Of a stretch of 64,000 bases of DNA, positions 38,455 to 47,647 are shown piece after piece; within the stretch, counting starts at the first letter, position 1; each line of letters opens with the position of its first letter. The stretch is from Sphingomonas xanthus. GTDB lineage: Bacteria > Pseudomonadota > Alphaproteobacteria > Sphingomonadales > Sphingomonadaceae. The stretch lies in the NCBI RefSeq assembly GCF_007998985.1, contig NZ_CP041659.1, forward strand, positions 744,001 to 808,000, written 5' to 3'. The notes under the pieces were generated by a model. It made no database searches. It was not told the origin of the DNA and worked only from the letters and a program-made list of their open reading frames with translations. A program made the translations under genes and the position numbers.

Positions 38455-41349
38455 ATGCCCGATACGCCAGCACCCGAAAAGCCAGACGCCGACAAGCAAG
38501 ATTGGCGCAGCACCGTCTTCCTGCCCAGGACCGACTTTCCGATGAAGGCGGGCCTTCCGCAGAAGGAGCCGCTGTTCCTTGCCCGATGGCAGGAAGCCGA
38601 CCTTTACGACCAGGTCCGCGCGAACCGCGCTGGGCGTGAGAAATTCATCCTCCACGACGGCCCCCCCTACGCCAATGGCGACATCCATATCGGCCATGCG
38701 CTCAACCATATCCTGAAGGACATGGTCATCCGGACCCAGACCTTGCTGGGGAAGGACGCGCCCTACGTGCCCGGCTGGGACTGTCATGGCCTGCCGATCG
38801 AATGGAAGGTCGAGGAGCAGTACAGGAAGAAAAAGCGCAACAAGGACGAGGTGCCGGTCAAGGAATTCCGCGCCGAGTGCCGCGCCTATGCGCAGCATTG
38901 GGTCGACACCCAGCGCGAGCAATTGAAGCGGCTCGGCATCGGTGCACAGTGGGACAAGCCCTATTTGACGATGAACTTTGAAGCCGAGGGAACGATCGTT
39001 TCCGAGCTCTACAGGTTCGCGGAGTCGGGCCAGCTCTATCGCGGCGCCAAGCCGGTGATGTGGTCCCCGGTCGAAAAGACCGCGCTGGCCGAGGCCGAGA
39101 TCGAATATGAGGACATCACGTCCACCCAGATCGACGTGGCGTTCGAGATTGTCGAAAGCCCGATCCCGGAGCTGGTCGGGGCCCACGCCGCGGTGTGGAC
39201 GACGACGCCCTGGACGATCCCGGTCAACCAGGCGATCGCTTACGGCCCAGAGGTCGAGTATGTTTTGGCCGAATTCAAATCCGGCACGATGGATAATGGC
39301 CCGCGACAGCGAATTCTGATTGCGAAGGCCCTTCTTCAACAGGTTCAAGACCGCCTCGCAGGCAGCATCGCCCCGGTCCTGCAGATGATCGGCTCTGACT
39401 TCGCCGGCACCGTCGCGCGCCACCCGATGCACCATCTTGGCGGCTTCTTCGCGAGGCCGCGCCCGTTTCTGCCGGGTGATTTCGTAACCACCGATAGCGG
39501 AACCGGCCTCGTGCACATGGCTCCCGACCATGGTGAGGATGATTTCGAATTGTGCAAGGCGCATGGCATCGAACCGCAGTTCGCGGTCGAGGCCGACGGC
39601 CGTTACCGTGACGACTGGCCCTGGCTGGGCGGCTATGATGAGCGGCGCATGTCGGTCATCAACCCCAAATTCAACGCCCCCGACGGCCCGATCTGCTCCG
39701 ACCTCAGCGAAGCCGGCGCGCTGCTCGCCGCCTCGTTCGATTACAGCCACAGCTATCCCCACAGCTGGCGGTCGAAGGCCAAGGTTATCTACCGCTGCAC
39801 CCCGCAATGGTTCGTGGCGATGGACAAGCCAATCGGACTTCATCACCTCAAGTCGACCGCCGAGATCCGCTGGGAAGGCGAAGGCGGCGCGCCGCTCGAC
39901 CCCGCCCATCATGTCGCCGACGAAACCGCGACCCTGCGCGACCTAGCGCTGAAGGCGATCAGCGAGACCCGCTTCGTTCCCGAAAAGGGCCGCAACCGCA
40001 TCGGCTCGATGGTCGAAGGACGGCCCGACTGGGTGCTGAGCCGCCAGCGCGCCTGGGGCGTGCCGATCGCGGTATTCATCGAGAAGAAGAGCGGCAAGCT
40101 GCTGGTCGACCATGAGGTGAACGAGCGCATCGTTGCGGCGATCAAGGCTGAGGGGGTCGACGCCTGGGACGAGGAACGGGCGCAGGAATATCTGGGCGAT
40201 CGCTATGACGCCGCCGATTATGAACGCGTCACCGACATCCTCGACGTCTGGTTCGATTCGGGCTGCACCCATGTCTTCACGTTGGAAAGCGGCCATTGGC
40301 CCCAGCAGCGCTGGCCCGCCGACCTCTATCTGGAAGGGTCCGACCAGCATCGCGGCTGGTTCCAGTCTTCGCTGCTGGAAAGCTGCGGGACGCGCGGCCG
40401 GGCGCCTTACGACGCCGTCCTGACCCACGGCTTCACCATGGATTCGAAGGGCATGAAAATGTCCAAGAGCTTGGGGAACACGATCAGCCCGCTCGACCTG
40501 ATGCGTGATTATGGCGCAGACATATTGCGGCTGTGGGCGCTCTCGGTGGATTTCACCGAGGATCACCGCATCGGCAAGGAAATCCTCGCCGGGGTCGGCG
40601 ACCAGTATCGCAAGCTTCGCAACACCTTCCGCTACCTGCTCGGCGCGCTCGACGGGTTCGGCGAGGAGGAGCGGATCGCGGCTTCGGAGATGCCCGAGCT
40701 TGAGCGCTACATGTTGGCGCTGACCGCAGAGCTGGACGTGGTGCTTCGCCAGGCGGTCGCGGACTATGATTTCAACAGCTATGTCCGCGCGCTGAGCGAG
40801 TTCGCCAACAACGACCTCAGCGCCTTCTTCTTCGATATCCGCAAGGACTCGCTCTATTGCGACGCTCCGAACGATCCAAAGCGCCGCGCCTATCGCACCG
40901 TGCTCGACACACTGTTCCATGCGCTGGTCCGCTGGGCTGCACCGGTGCTGGTCTTCACCGCCGAAGAAGTGTGGGGCACACGCTATCCGGACGCGGGCAG
41001 CGTCCACTTGCTCGAATGGCCGCTGGTCGACAGCGAATGGCGCGACGAGGCGCTTGAAGCAAAATGGGCCGAGTTGCGAAGCCTTCGCGAAACAGTGACC
41101 GAAGCGATCGAACCGCTGCGGCGCGACAAGCTGATCCGATCGAGCCTGGAGGCCGAAGTGACAGTCGCAAGCAATGCCGACCCCAAGCTGCTCGAGGAGC
41201 TGTTCATCGTCTCCTCGGTCAGGCCGGGCGAAACGTTGGCGGTGACCAAGACTGATCATCATAAATGCGGACGCTGCTGGCGCCTGCTTCCCGAAGTGAG
41301 TGAAGACGGCGATTTGTGCGCGCGGTGCGAGGATGTGGTGAATGGCTAA
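38455..41349 (+). CDS. ileS: Isoleucine--tRNA ligase
   Basis: IleRS charges tRNA-Ile. It is a class I synthetase with the HIGH-type motif in PPYANGDIHIGHALNHILKD (near residue 65), an editing (CP1) insertion with WTTTPWTIP and TGLVHMAPDHGEDDF, and the KMSKS loop GMKMSKSLGNTISPLD. A C-terminal zinc motif (KCGRCWRLLP and CARCEDVV) marks the bacterial type. The 964 residues are normal length. Its stop overlaps lspA by eight bases. Confidence 0.98.
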   Translation: MPDTPAPEKPDADKQDWRSTVFLPRTDFPMKAGLPQKEPLFLARWQEADLYDQVRANRAGREKFILHDGPPYANGDIHIGHALNHILKDMVIRTQTLLGKDAPYVPGWDCHGLPIEWKVEEQYRKKKRNKDEVPVKEFRAECRAYAQHWVDTQREQLKRLGIGAQWDKPYLTMNFEAEGTIVSELYRFAESGQLYRGAKPVMWSPVEKTALAEAEIEYEDITSTQIDVAFEIVESPIPELVGAHAAVWTTTPWTIPVNQAIAYGPEVEYVLAEFKSGTMDNGPRQRILIAKALLQQVQDRLAGSIAPVLQMIGSDFAGTVARHPMHHLGGFFARPRPFLPGDFVTTDSGTGLVHMAPDHGEDDFELCKAHGIEPQFAVEADGRYRDDWPWLGGYDERRMSVINPKFNAPDGPICSDLSEAGALLAASFDYSHSYPHSWRSKAKVIYRCTPQWFVAMDKPIGLHHLKSTAEIRWEGEGGAPLDPAHHVADETATLRDLALKAISETRFVPEKGRNRIGSMVEGRPDWVLSRQRAWGVPIAVFIEKKSGKLLVDHEVNERIVAAIKAEGVDAWDEERAQEYLGDRYDAADYERVTDILDVWFDSGCTHVFTLESGHWPQQRWPADLYLEGSDQHRGWFQSSLLESCGTRGRAPYDAVLTHGFTMDSKGMKMSKSLGNTISPLDLMRDYGADILRLWALSVDFTEDHRIGKEILAGVGDQYRKLRNTFRYLLGALDGFGEEERIAASEMPELERYMLALTAELDVVLRQAVADYDFNSYVRALSEFANNDLSAFFFDIRKDSLYCDAPNDPKRRAYRTVLDTLFHALVRWAAPVLVFTAEEVWGTRYPDAGSVHLLEWPLVDSEWRDEALEAKWAELRSLRETVTEAIEPLRRDKLIRSSLEAEVTVASNADPKLLEELFIVSSVRPGETLAVTKTDHHKCGRCWRLLPEVSEDGDLCARCEDVVNG

Positions 41350-41842
41350 GCAGGGTTTCGCCTATTCGATCGCGCTGGCGATCTTCGCGGTCGACCAGCT
41401 GACCAAGTGGATTGTCACCGGCCCGCTGCGCCTGCAGGACATCGGCCAGATCGAACTGCTGCCGATCTTCAACCTGACCTGGGTGGAAAATTACGGTATT
41501 TCGCTAGGCTTGCTCAATGCCACGACGCAAACCGGGCGCTGGCTGCTGGTCGCGATGACCGCCGCGATCGCGATCGGCGTGGGCTGGTGGATTCGCAAGG
41601 AAGAAAAGCGCGGCGACCAGCTTGCGCTAGCCCTGGTACTGGGCGGAGCGCTCGGAAATATCGTCGACAGGGTCCGCCACGGCTATGTCGTGGACTTCGC
41701 TGATCTGCATTTCGGGGCCTTCCGTCCCTTTTTGGTCTTTAATGTCGCCGATGCCGCGATTAGCATCGGCGTGGTAATCTTGCTGCTCCGCGCCTTTTTC
41801 GTGCGCGATCCGGCGCCTGAAGGAACGAACGAACATGCGTAA
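41342..41842 (+). CDS. lspA: Lipoprotein signal peptidase (signal peptidase II)
   Basis: LspA cleaves the signal peptide of prolipoproteins just before the lipidated Cys; it would process several lipoproteins coded in this window. The 166-residue protein has four membrane segments and the conserved motifs GGALGNIVDRVRHGYVVDFAD and FNVADAAISIG, which contain the two catalytic Asp residues. The start ATG lies inside the end of ileS, and the bamF-like lipoprotein gene overlaps its 3' end. Confidence 0.97.
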   Translation: MAKQGFAYSIALAIFAVDQLTKWIVTGPLRLQDIGQIELLPIFNLTWVENYGISLGLLNATTQTGRWLLVAMTAAIAIGVGWWIRKEEKRGDQLALALVLGGALGNIVDRVRHGYVVDFADLHFGAFRPFLVFNVADAAISIGVVILLLRAFFVRDPAPEGTNEHA

Positions 41843-42242
41843 GGCCATTATCCTCATCGCCCCGGCAGCCGCGCTGCTGGCCGGCTGCGGCGTCTTCAGC
41901 GGCAAGCGCGCGTCACTCGACGAGTTCGCGGTTGCCCGCAACGCGCCGCTGGTCATTCCCCCCGATTATACGCTGACCCCGCCGGTCGCCGGAACGATCA
42001 GCATGTCGGCGCAGGATGCGCAGACCCAGGCGATCGAGGCGCTGTTCGGCGGCCCCGCCCCGCGCAGCCAGACCGAAACCTCGCTGCTCGAGCGCGCCGG
42101 GCGCGATCGCGCTTCGCTTGGAGTGCGTTCGACCGTCGGTGACCCGGAGACCCGCGTGGTCGACAAGGGCCAGGCGACCCAGGCGATCATCGCCGCTGCG
42201 CCAAGCGGAAGCCAGCTGGCGTCGGCCCAGACCCCGCAATAA
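41835..42242 (+). CDS. DUF3035 lipoprotein (BamF-like)
   Basis: The 135-residue product has lipobox LAGC (Cys18) and the DUF3035 pattern FAVARNAPLVIPPDYTLTPP. In Caulobacter a member of this family, BamF, is a lipoprotein subunit of the BAM complex, so a role in outer-membrane protein assembly is likely but not shown here. It overlaps lspA by eight bases and is probably translated from the same message. The C-terminal third is low complexity. Confidence 0.75.
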   Translation: MRKAIILIAPAAALLAGCGVFSGKRASLDEFAVARNAPLVIPPDYTLTPPVAGTISMSAQDAQTQAIEALFGGPAPRSQTETSLLERAGRDRASLGVRSTVGDPETRVVDKGQATQAIIAAAPSGSQLASAQTPQ

Positions 42243-42261
42243 CTGGCTTAAGGGGGGCTTG

Positions 42262-42813
42262 ATGAGCTCAGAGAATCTTTCCGCAAGGCTGGTCGAAATC
42301 GAAGCCATGCTCGACCGTTCGCGGCGGCGCTTCGAGGAAGGCAGCCGCTTGGTTGAAGAGGCTCACCGCAGCCTCGCCGAGGTGCAGCAGCTGCTGCTCG
42401 GCACGCCGGTCACTCTCAGCGCCGAAGATAGCGAGGAAGCTGCCTCGCGCCTGCTCGCCAGCCTCAAGGCCAGCGGAACCGAGCTTCCCGAAACATTGTG
42501 CGGCGGTCGCTTGGCGGTGGACCCGGTCCAGCGCCTGATCCGGATCGACGGTCATCCAATTGGCATCACGGAGATGGAATATCGGGTCCTCGAGCTGCTT
42601 GCCTTCGCGCGCAACAATGTCGTCACCCGGCAGATGCTCCTCAAGCATCTCTACCGCCGCGCCGACGACCAGCCGCAACCGAAGATCATCGACGTATTCA
42701 TCTCCAAGCTGCGCAAGAAGCTGCGCTCGGCATCGGGCGGGGCCGAGTTTATCGAGACGATCCCGCAGCGCGGCTGGATCCTGCGCGACATCGAGACCGC
42801 AAGCGCCGCCTGA
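42262..42813 (+). CDS. Receiver-less CtrA-like winged-helix regulator
   Basis: The 183-residue protein has an N-terminal coiled coil (residues 5-45, heptad-like LVEIEAMLDRSRRRFEEGSR) and a C-terminal OmpR/PhoB winged helix (residues 80-176). The DNA-reading helix KIIDVFISKLRKKL (141-154) is nearly the same as in the cell-cycle regulator CtrA, and MEYRVLELLA and QMLLKHLYRRADDQPQPKII also echo it. No phospho-receiver domain is present, so any control would be through the coiled coil or abundance. It has a strong AGGGGGG ribosome site and follows the BamF-like gene by 19 bases. Confidence 0.85.
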   Translation: MSSENLSARLVEIEAMLDRSRRRFEEGSRLVEEAHRSLAEVQQLLLGTPVTLSAEDSEEAASRLLASLKASGTELPETLCGGRLAVDPVQRLIRIDGHPIGITEMEYRVLELLAFARNNVVTRQMLLKHLYRRADDQPQPKIIDVFISKLRKKLRSASGGAEFIETIPQRGWILRDIETASAA

Positions 42814-42859
42814 GGCCTGATTCACTGAAGATTTACCCTGCCGTGACAAACGGCGGAGC

Positions 42860-43240
42860 ATGATTCATTTTCTGCCCGAATCGTTCAGCGAATCGGCCGA
42901 GGCCGAAGCCCCGGTCGTCGCCGGACCTTATGCCGAGGCCGTTGCCCGGCTGGCGTCGATCCGCCAGGCGCTGGCCTGCGTCGATGAGGTCGCGGGCGAT
43001 CCGCCATCGGAATCCATGGCTGAGGCCAAGCTTGCCGCGGGCTGGCCGGTGGCCTCCCCGGCGAGACAGCGGGTCTATGACGCGCGCTCGGCGCGGATTG
43101 CGTCAGCGGCTGCGGCAGGCCTTGAAACCATTGCATCTCACCATGACGCGGGCCGTAGGCCCAATTCCGCGGCGCTTGCGCGCTTCCGCGACGAAATCGG
43201 CCGCGGCGTCGAGTCGGTCGACCAGCTGTTCAGCCTCTAG
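42860..43240 (+). CDS. Conserved-looking hypothetical protein
   Basis: The 126-residue acidic protein is predicted soluble and helical, rich in Ala, and contains PYAEAVARLASIRQALACVDE and [10 protein letters not shown] near its ends. I do not recognise a family. It begins 46 bases after the CtrA-like gene and may be in its operon. Its stop overlaps the sulfurtransferase stop by 11 bases, tail to tail. Confidence 0.6.
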   Translation: MIHFLPESFSESAEAEAPVVAGPYAEAVARLASIRQALACVDEVAGDPPSESMAEAKLAAGWPVASPARQRVYDARSARIASAAAAGLETIASHHDAGRRPNSAALARFRDEIGRGVESVDQLFSL

Positions 43241-44069
43241 ACGGACCCTTGGCCTTGGGCGTCGTTGGATCGGCGCCCCACTCGCTCCAGCTTCCATCAT
43301 ATAGCCGTGCGTGGCGTCCGCCGAGGCGGTGGGCGGCAAAAATGATGCTGTTGGCCGTCACCCCCGACCCGCAGGAGGCGACGAACGGGGTCCTGGGATC
43401 GACCCGCAGCGCGTCGAACAGTGCGGCCAGCTCCTCGTCGGAGCGAAGCGTGCCATCGTCGCGGTAAAGCGCGGCATAGGGCAGGTTCCTGGCACCCGGG
43501 ATGTGTCCCGAGGCGACACCCGGCCGGGGATCGGCGTCTGTTCCGGCGAACCGGCCCGGCCCGCGCGCGTCGAGCAGCGGGATAGACAGGCCCTGCGCAA
43601 TTTCCGCCTTGGCGATGACTTCACCCGGCCGCTCGCGGGCATCGAACCGGGCCTTGCGCGGCGCCGGATCGCCGCTTTCAACCGGCCTTCCTTCCGCGCG
43701 CCATTTCTGAAAGCCGCCGTCGAGGATCGCAACCCGCTCCGCCCCGAAATGGCGAATCATGAACCAGCCGCGGGCGGCCGTCCTGAGGCCGCTGTTGTCA
43801 TAGACTATGATGCGGTCGTCGCGCCCGACGCCGAGGTCGCGCATCGCTTCGCCGAAGACGGCTGCCGACGGCAGCATGTGCGGGCTCGGCGACGCCTTGT
43901 CGCTGACCGCGTCGATATCGAGGAAGCGGGCGCCGGGGATATGTGCGACGCGAAATTCTGCAACCGGGTCGCGGCCCTCTCCCGGCAGGAAAAGGGTCGA
44001 ATCGACGATGGCGAGGTCGGCCGCGCCAAGGTTCTGCGCCAGCCAGTGGGTGGTCACCAAATTATCCAT
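43230..44069 (-). CDS. sseA: Thiosulfate/3-mercaptopyruvate sulfurtransferase
   Basis: This two-domain rhodanese moves sulfur from a donor (thiosulfate or 3-mercaptopyruvate) to an acceptor such as cyanide. Active-site Cys233 lies in the loop CGSGVTA; the CGSGVT form is typical of mercaptopyruvate enzymes rather than CRKGVT-type rhodaneses. The N-terminal domain is inactive and has [14 protein letters not shown] and [16 protein letters not shown] 44069 has AGGGGAG upstream, and the product is 279 residues. The sseA symbol is the closest fit; the physiological substrate is unproven. Confidence 0.88.
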   Translation of the reverse strand: MDNLVTTHWLAQNLGAADLAIVDSTLFLPGEGRDPVAEFRVAHIPGARFLDIDAVSDKASPSPHMLPSAAVFGEAMRDLGVGRDDRIIVYDNSGLRTAARGWFMIRHFGAERVAILDGGFQKWRAEGRPVESGDPAPRKARFDARERPGEVIAKAEIAQGLSIPLLDARGPGRFAGTDADPRPGVASGHIPGARNLPYAALYRDDGTLRSDEELAALFDALRVDPRTPFVASCGSGVTANSIIFAAHRLGGRHARLYDGSWSEWGADPTTPKAKGPSRG

Positions 44070-44151
44070 GCAGCTCCCCTGTTTGCCGCTGTTCAATGCC
44101 CCGCCCGGCCACTCCTCGCAATGGCTTGAATGCCCTGCTAGAGGCGCAGCG

Positions 44152-44604
44152 ATGACTATGACCCCGAAGCATCTTGGCCAGTCTAGCGCCCTTCCCGCGT
44201 CGCCCGAGGAAGCGGTCCTGGACTATGTCCCCAATCCGCGCGCAGGCCAGCTCTACCTGGTGCGCTTCGCCGCGCCCGAATTCACCTCGCTTTGCCCGGT
44301 AACCGGACAGCCCGACTTCGCCCATCTGGTGATCGACTATGCGCCGATGGAATCGATCGTCGAATCCAAAAGTCTCAAGCTGTTTCTCGGCTCCTTCCGC
44401 AACCATTGCGGCTTCCATGAAGACGTCACCGTCGGCATCGGCCAGCGCCTGTTCGAGGAGATGAAACCGCGCTGGCTCAGGATTGGTGGCTACTGGTATC
44501 CGCGGGGCGGAATCCCGATCGACGTGTTCTGGCAGTCGGCCCCCCCGCCCGAAGGCCTGTGGCTTCCCGACCAAGGCGTCCAGGCCTACCGCGGCCGGGG
44601 CTAG
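44152..44604 (+). CDS. queF: NADPH-dependent preQ0 reductase QueF
   Basis: QueF reduces the nitrile preQ0 to preQ1 in queuosine synthesis for tRNA. The 150-residue unimodular protein has the motif LCPVTGQPD (Cys48 as the covalent nucleophile, Asp55) and [20 protein letters not shown] with the NADPH and Glu90 proton-relay residues. Its TAG stop is in the same frame as panE, four bases from the proposed panE start. QueC, QueD and QueE are not in the window. Confidence 0.95.
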   Translation: MTMTPKHLGQSSALPASPEEAVLDYVPNPRAGQLYLVRFAAPEFTSLCPVTGQPDFAHLVIDYAPMESIVESKSLKLFLGSFRNHCGFHEDVTVGIGQRLFEEMKPRWLRIGGYWYPRGGIPIDVFWQSAPPPEGLWLPDQGVQAYRGRG

Positions 44605-44607
44605 GCG

Positions 44608-45618
44608 CTGCGCGTCGCGATCCTCGGTGCCGGGTCGATCGGCGGCTTCGTCGGCGGATGCTGGCAGGCCGCGGGGCTCGATATCAGCTTCATCGGCCGC
44701 CCCGCCTTTGCCCGCGACATTGCCCGCCATGGCCTTGTGCTAAGCGACTATGACGGCTGGTCCGCGACCTTGCCCGCCGCCGACGTGGCTTATGGCATCG
44801 ATCCTGCCACGCTGGCGGATGCCGACCTCATCGTCCTGTGCGTCAAAAGCGGCGCGACCGGCGACGCCGCGCGGCAGGTCGCCGATCATGCCCGCCCCGG
44901 AACGGCTGTCCTCAGCCTCCAGAACGGCATCAGCAATGTCGATGTCCTGCGCGAAATCCTGGGACCAGGCTTCCCGGTCTTCCGCGGGATGGTGCCGTTC
45001 AATGTCGCCTATCTGGGCAACGGGCAATTTCACAAGGGCGTCGCAGGCCAGCTTTACGCCGACGATGTGCCCGCGATGCGCCAGCTCTCAGCGGCGATCG
45101 GCCCTTCCCCCGCGGCGGTGAACCTGTCGCAGGATATGCTCGGGATCGCCTGGGGCAAGCTGCTGATCAACCTCAACAATGCGATCAATGCCCTGTCGGG
45201 CCAGCCGCTGCTGCCCGAGCTGCGCAACCGCGGCTATCGCCGGGTCTTCGCGGCCTCGATGCGCGAGGGGCTGACGCTGCTAAAAAGTGCCGGGATCCGC
45301 CCCGCCAAGGTCGGCGCGGTCGGACCGCGGCTGTTACCCTGGGTGATCGCCGCGCCCGACCTGCTGTTCAATAGTTTGTTCCTGAAGGGCTGGAAGATCG
45401 ATGACCGTGCCCGTTCGTCTATGGCCGACGACCTGGCGCGGGGCAGGAAGACCGAAGTCGACTTTATCAATGGCGAGGTCGTCGGACTGGCTGAACGGCT
45501 GGGCCGGGACGCGCCGGTCAACCGGCGGATCGTCGCGCTGGTGAACGCCGCCGAAAACGGTGCCGGTCCGCTTCAACCCGACGCGCTGTGCCGTGCCGCG
45601 CTAGGCCGCCAGCGGTAA
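44608..45618 (+). CDS. panE: 2-dehydropantoate 2-reductase, probable CTG start
   Basis: PanE reduces ketopantoate to pantoate with NADPH, the second pantothenate step after PanB. The Rossmann motif RVAILGAGSIGGFVGG requires translation to begin no later than 44611, yet no ATG, GTG or TTG lies between the queF stop and this motif. The codon before Arg2 is CTG (44608), with GGGG about seven bases upstream, so CTG start is proposed. GTG 44737 would remove the cofactor motif. Later motifs include LCVKSGATGDAARQ and KLLINLNNAINAL. 336 residues; its 3' end overlaps the OPT gene end by 18 bases. Confidence 0.85.
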   Translation: MRVAILGAGSIGGFVGGCWQAAGLDISFIGRPAFARDIARHGLVLSDYDGWSATLPAADVAYGIDPATLADADLIVLCVKSGATGDAARQVADHARPGTAVLSLQNGISNVDVLREILGPGFPVFRGMVPFNVAYLGNGQFHKGVAGQLYADDVPAMRQLSAAIGPSPAAVNLSQDMLGIAWGKLLINLNNAINALSGQPLLPELRNRGYRRVFAASMREGLTLLKSAGIRPAKVGAVGPRLLPWVIAAPDLLFNSLFLKGWKIDDRARSSMADDLARGRKTEVDFINGEVVGLAERLGRDAPVNRRIVALVNAAENGAGPLQPDALCRAALGRQR

Positions 45619-47577
45619 CGCTGCCTTCTTTCGCGTGGTGAGGTAAAGCCAGGCGATCGCTGCCGCGAACAGCGCGATGCCGAGCGGCACCGCCCAGCCA
45701 TGTTCCTCGACCAGCGCCAGCGGTGCCGCACTGTCGGTCGCTCCGACCATCGCGGCGAAGGCTACACCGAAAAGGCTTTCGCCGACGATCAGGCCGGTGG
45801 CCATCAGCACACCCAGCCGCTCGGCAAAATCGGGATTAGCCGCCCGCGCCGCCCAGCGATTGTAATAATGGCCGATCAGCGCCCCGACCGGGATCAGCAT
45901 GGTGAGGGCCATCGGCAGGTAAATTCCCATGCCGACCGCAAGCGGCGGAAGCATGCCCTTGTTCGACCGGCGCAGCATCTCGTCGGCGATGCAGGCGGCG
46001 ACGCCGATCGCCGCGCCGAGGCCAATCAGCCCCCAGTCGAGATTGTTGCCGAGCACGCCCTGCGCGATTGCCGAAATGAGCGCGGCCTGCGGGGCAGCAA
46101 GGGCGTTGGCGCCCGCGCCCGGCGCACCCTGGAAGCCGAAGGCGTCGTTGAGCAGTGTCAGGATCGGCGGAATGACCACGGACCCGAACAGGACGCCGAG
46201 GATCAGCGCCACCTGCTGCCGCCATGGCGTCGCGCCGACTAGCTGTCCGGTCTTGAGGTCCTGGAGGTTGTCGTTGGAAATGGTGGCGATGCCGAAAACG
46301 ATAGCGGTGACGAACAGCGCGAAGGCGACCAGCGCCTGGGTGGCGCTGGCGTCGACCGCTGGAAACAGCGCGGCAAGGATCAACGAGATGCCCAGCACGG
46401 CGAGAATTCCGACGCCTGAAATCGGGCTGTTCGACGCGCCGATCAGGCCCGCCATATAACCGCAGACCGCGGCGATCACGACGCCCGCGAACAGGATGTA
46501 AAGGATGGTCACGACCAGCGTTCCGCCCATTGCCGAGCCGACCGGTCCCGACTGGCCGAAGGCCGCCAGCAGAAGGCCGATCGGCAGCATCGAGGCGATG
46601 ATCGTTCCGACAACGATGGTGATCGGCAAGTCGCGCTCGGTGATCGGCAGGCCGGCGCCCTGACCCGCGCGGCGGGCGCGATTGGCGGCGATCGCCCCCA
46701 GCACGCCCTTCACGATCGGACCAATGATCTTGAGCAAGGTCCAGACTGCCGCGACCCCGATCGTCCCGGCGCCGATGAAGCGGACCTTCTGCCGAAAGGT
46801 ATCGCCGACCAGGGCCTGCAGGTCGGTGGCGCCCGCCACGCCGGCCAGTCCGGTCTGCCAGGGGACCAGCACGAACCAGCTGGTGATCATTCCAACCAGC
46901 ATGGCGATGCCGACGCCCAGCCCGACCAGATGTCCGACGCCGATCAATGCCATCGACAGGCTGGTCGACACGCTCGTCGCACCGGCGCCGAACTTGAAGG
47001 CTCTTGCGGCTTCGGCCGCGACGATGCGGGTCTGGGCGAGAATGGCGAAGCCGGCGGACACCAGCGCGCTCATCAGGATCGCCGCAAGGCCACGTTTGTT
47101 CTCCTCGACGCCGCCGACGCCGGCGCCGACTTTGAGCACTTCCGCCGCGGCGACTCCTTCGGGATAGGGAAGGTCGCCCGACGTCACCAGCGCCCGGCGC
47201 AGCGGCACCGAATACATGACGCCCAATATGCCGCCGATGGCGATCACCGCGACCGACAGCCAGAAGGGAAAACCGGTCCACCAGCCGACCATCACCAGGC
47301 CGGGCAGGACGAAAATGATCGCGCTCAACGTCCCTGCCGCGGAGGCGATGGTCTGGACGATATTGTTTTCCTGGATCGTCGATCCCTGGAAGTAGCGCAG
47401 GATCGCCATTGAGATCACCGCGGCCGGGATCGAGGTGGCAAAGGTGATGCCGATCCTCAGGCCGAGATAGACATTAGCCGCCGTGAAGAGGAGAGTGATG
47501 AGCCCGCCGAGGATGACGCCGCGCAGCGTCAGTTCGCGAATCAAGGCCGTCGTCGTCGATGCCGCGGCGGTCGCCAT
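45601..47577 (-). CDS. OPT family oligopeptide transporter
   Basis: The 658-residue polytopic protein has about 15 membrane segments and the OPT-family signatures LTLRGVILGGLITLLFTAANVYLGL, PYPEGVAAAEVLK and NNIVQTIASAAGTL. Members move small peptides or metal chelates through the inner membrane by proton symport. I cannot name the substrate. The start ATG 47577 has a GGGGG site seven bases upstream; ATG 47583 is possible. The M20 peptidase gene upstream may supply or use the same peptides. Confidence 0.9.
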   Translation of the reverse strand: MATAAASTTTALIRELTLRGVILGGLITLLFTAANVYLGLRIGITFATSIPAAVISMAILRYFQGSTIQENNIVQTIASAAGTLSAIIFVLPGLVMVGWWTGFPFWLSVAVIAIGGILGVMYSVPLRRALVTSGDLPYPEGVAAAEVLKVGAGVGGVEENKRGLAAILMSALVSAGFAILAQTRIVAAEAARAFKFGAGATSVSTSLSMALIGVGHLVGLGVGIAMLVGMITSWFVLVPWQTGLAGVAGATDLQALVGDTFRQKVRFIGAGTIGVAAVWTLLKIIGPIVKGVLGAIAANRARRAGQGAGLPITERDLPITIVVGTIIASMLPIGLLLAAFGQSGPVGSAMGGTLVVTILYILFAGVVIAAVCGYMAGLIGASNSPISGVGILAVLGISLILAALFPAVDASATQALVAFALFVTAIVFGIATISNDNLQDLKTGQLVGATPWRQQVALILGVLFGSVVIPPILTLLNDAFGFQGAPGAGANALAAPQAALISAIAQGVLGNNLDWGLIGLGAAIGVAACIADEMLRRSNKGMLPPLAVGMGIYLPMALTMLIPVGALIGHYYNRWAARAANPDFAERLGVLMATGLIVGESLFGVAFAAMVGATDSAAPLALVEEHGWAVPLGIALFAAAIAWLYLTTRKKAALPLAA

Positions 47578-47647
47578 GGTCATGCCCCCGAAAATGTCAG
47601 TCGGCGGACACAATCACAGTATCCGCGCCGGTGATAGGGTGAAAAAT

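Noticed and set aside
44737..45618. GTG 44737 as the panE start
   Set aside because: It would delete the complete Rossmann motif and the first beta-alpha unit, which are highly conserved in PanE and present just upstream in frame.
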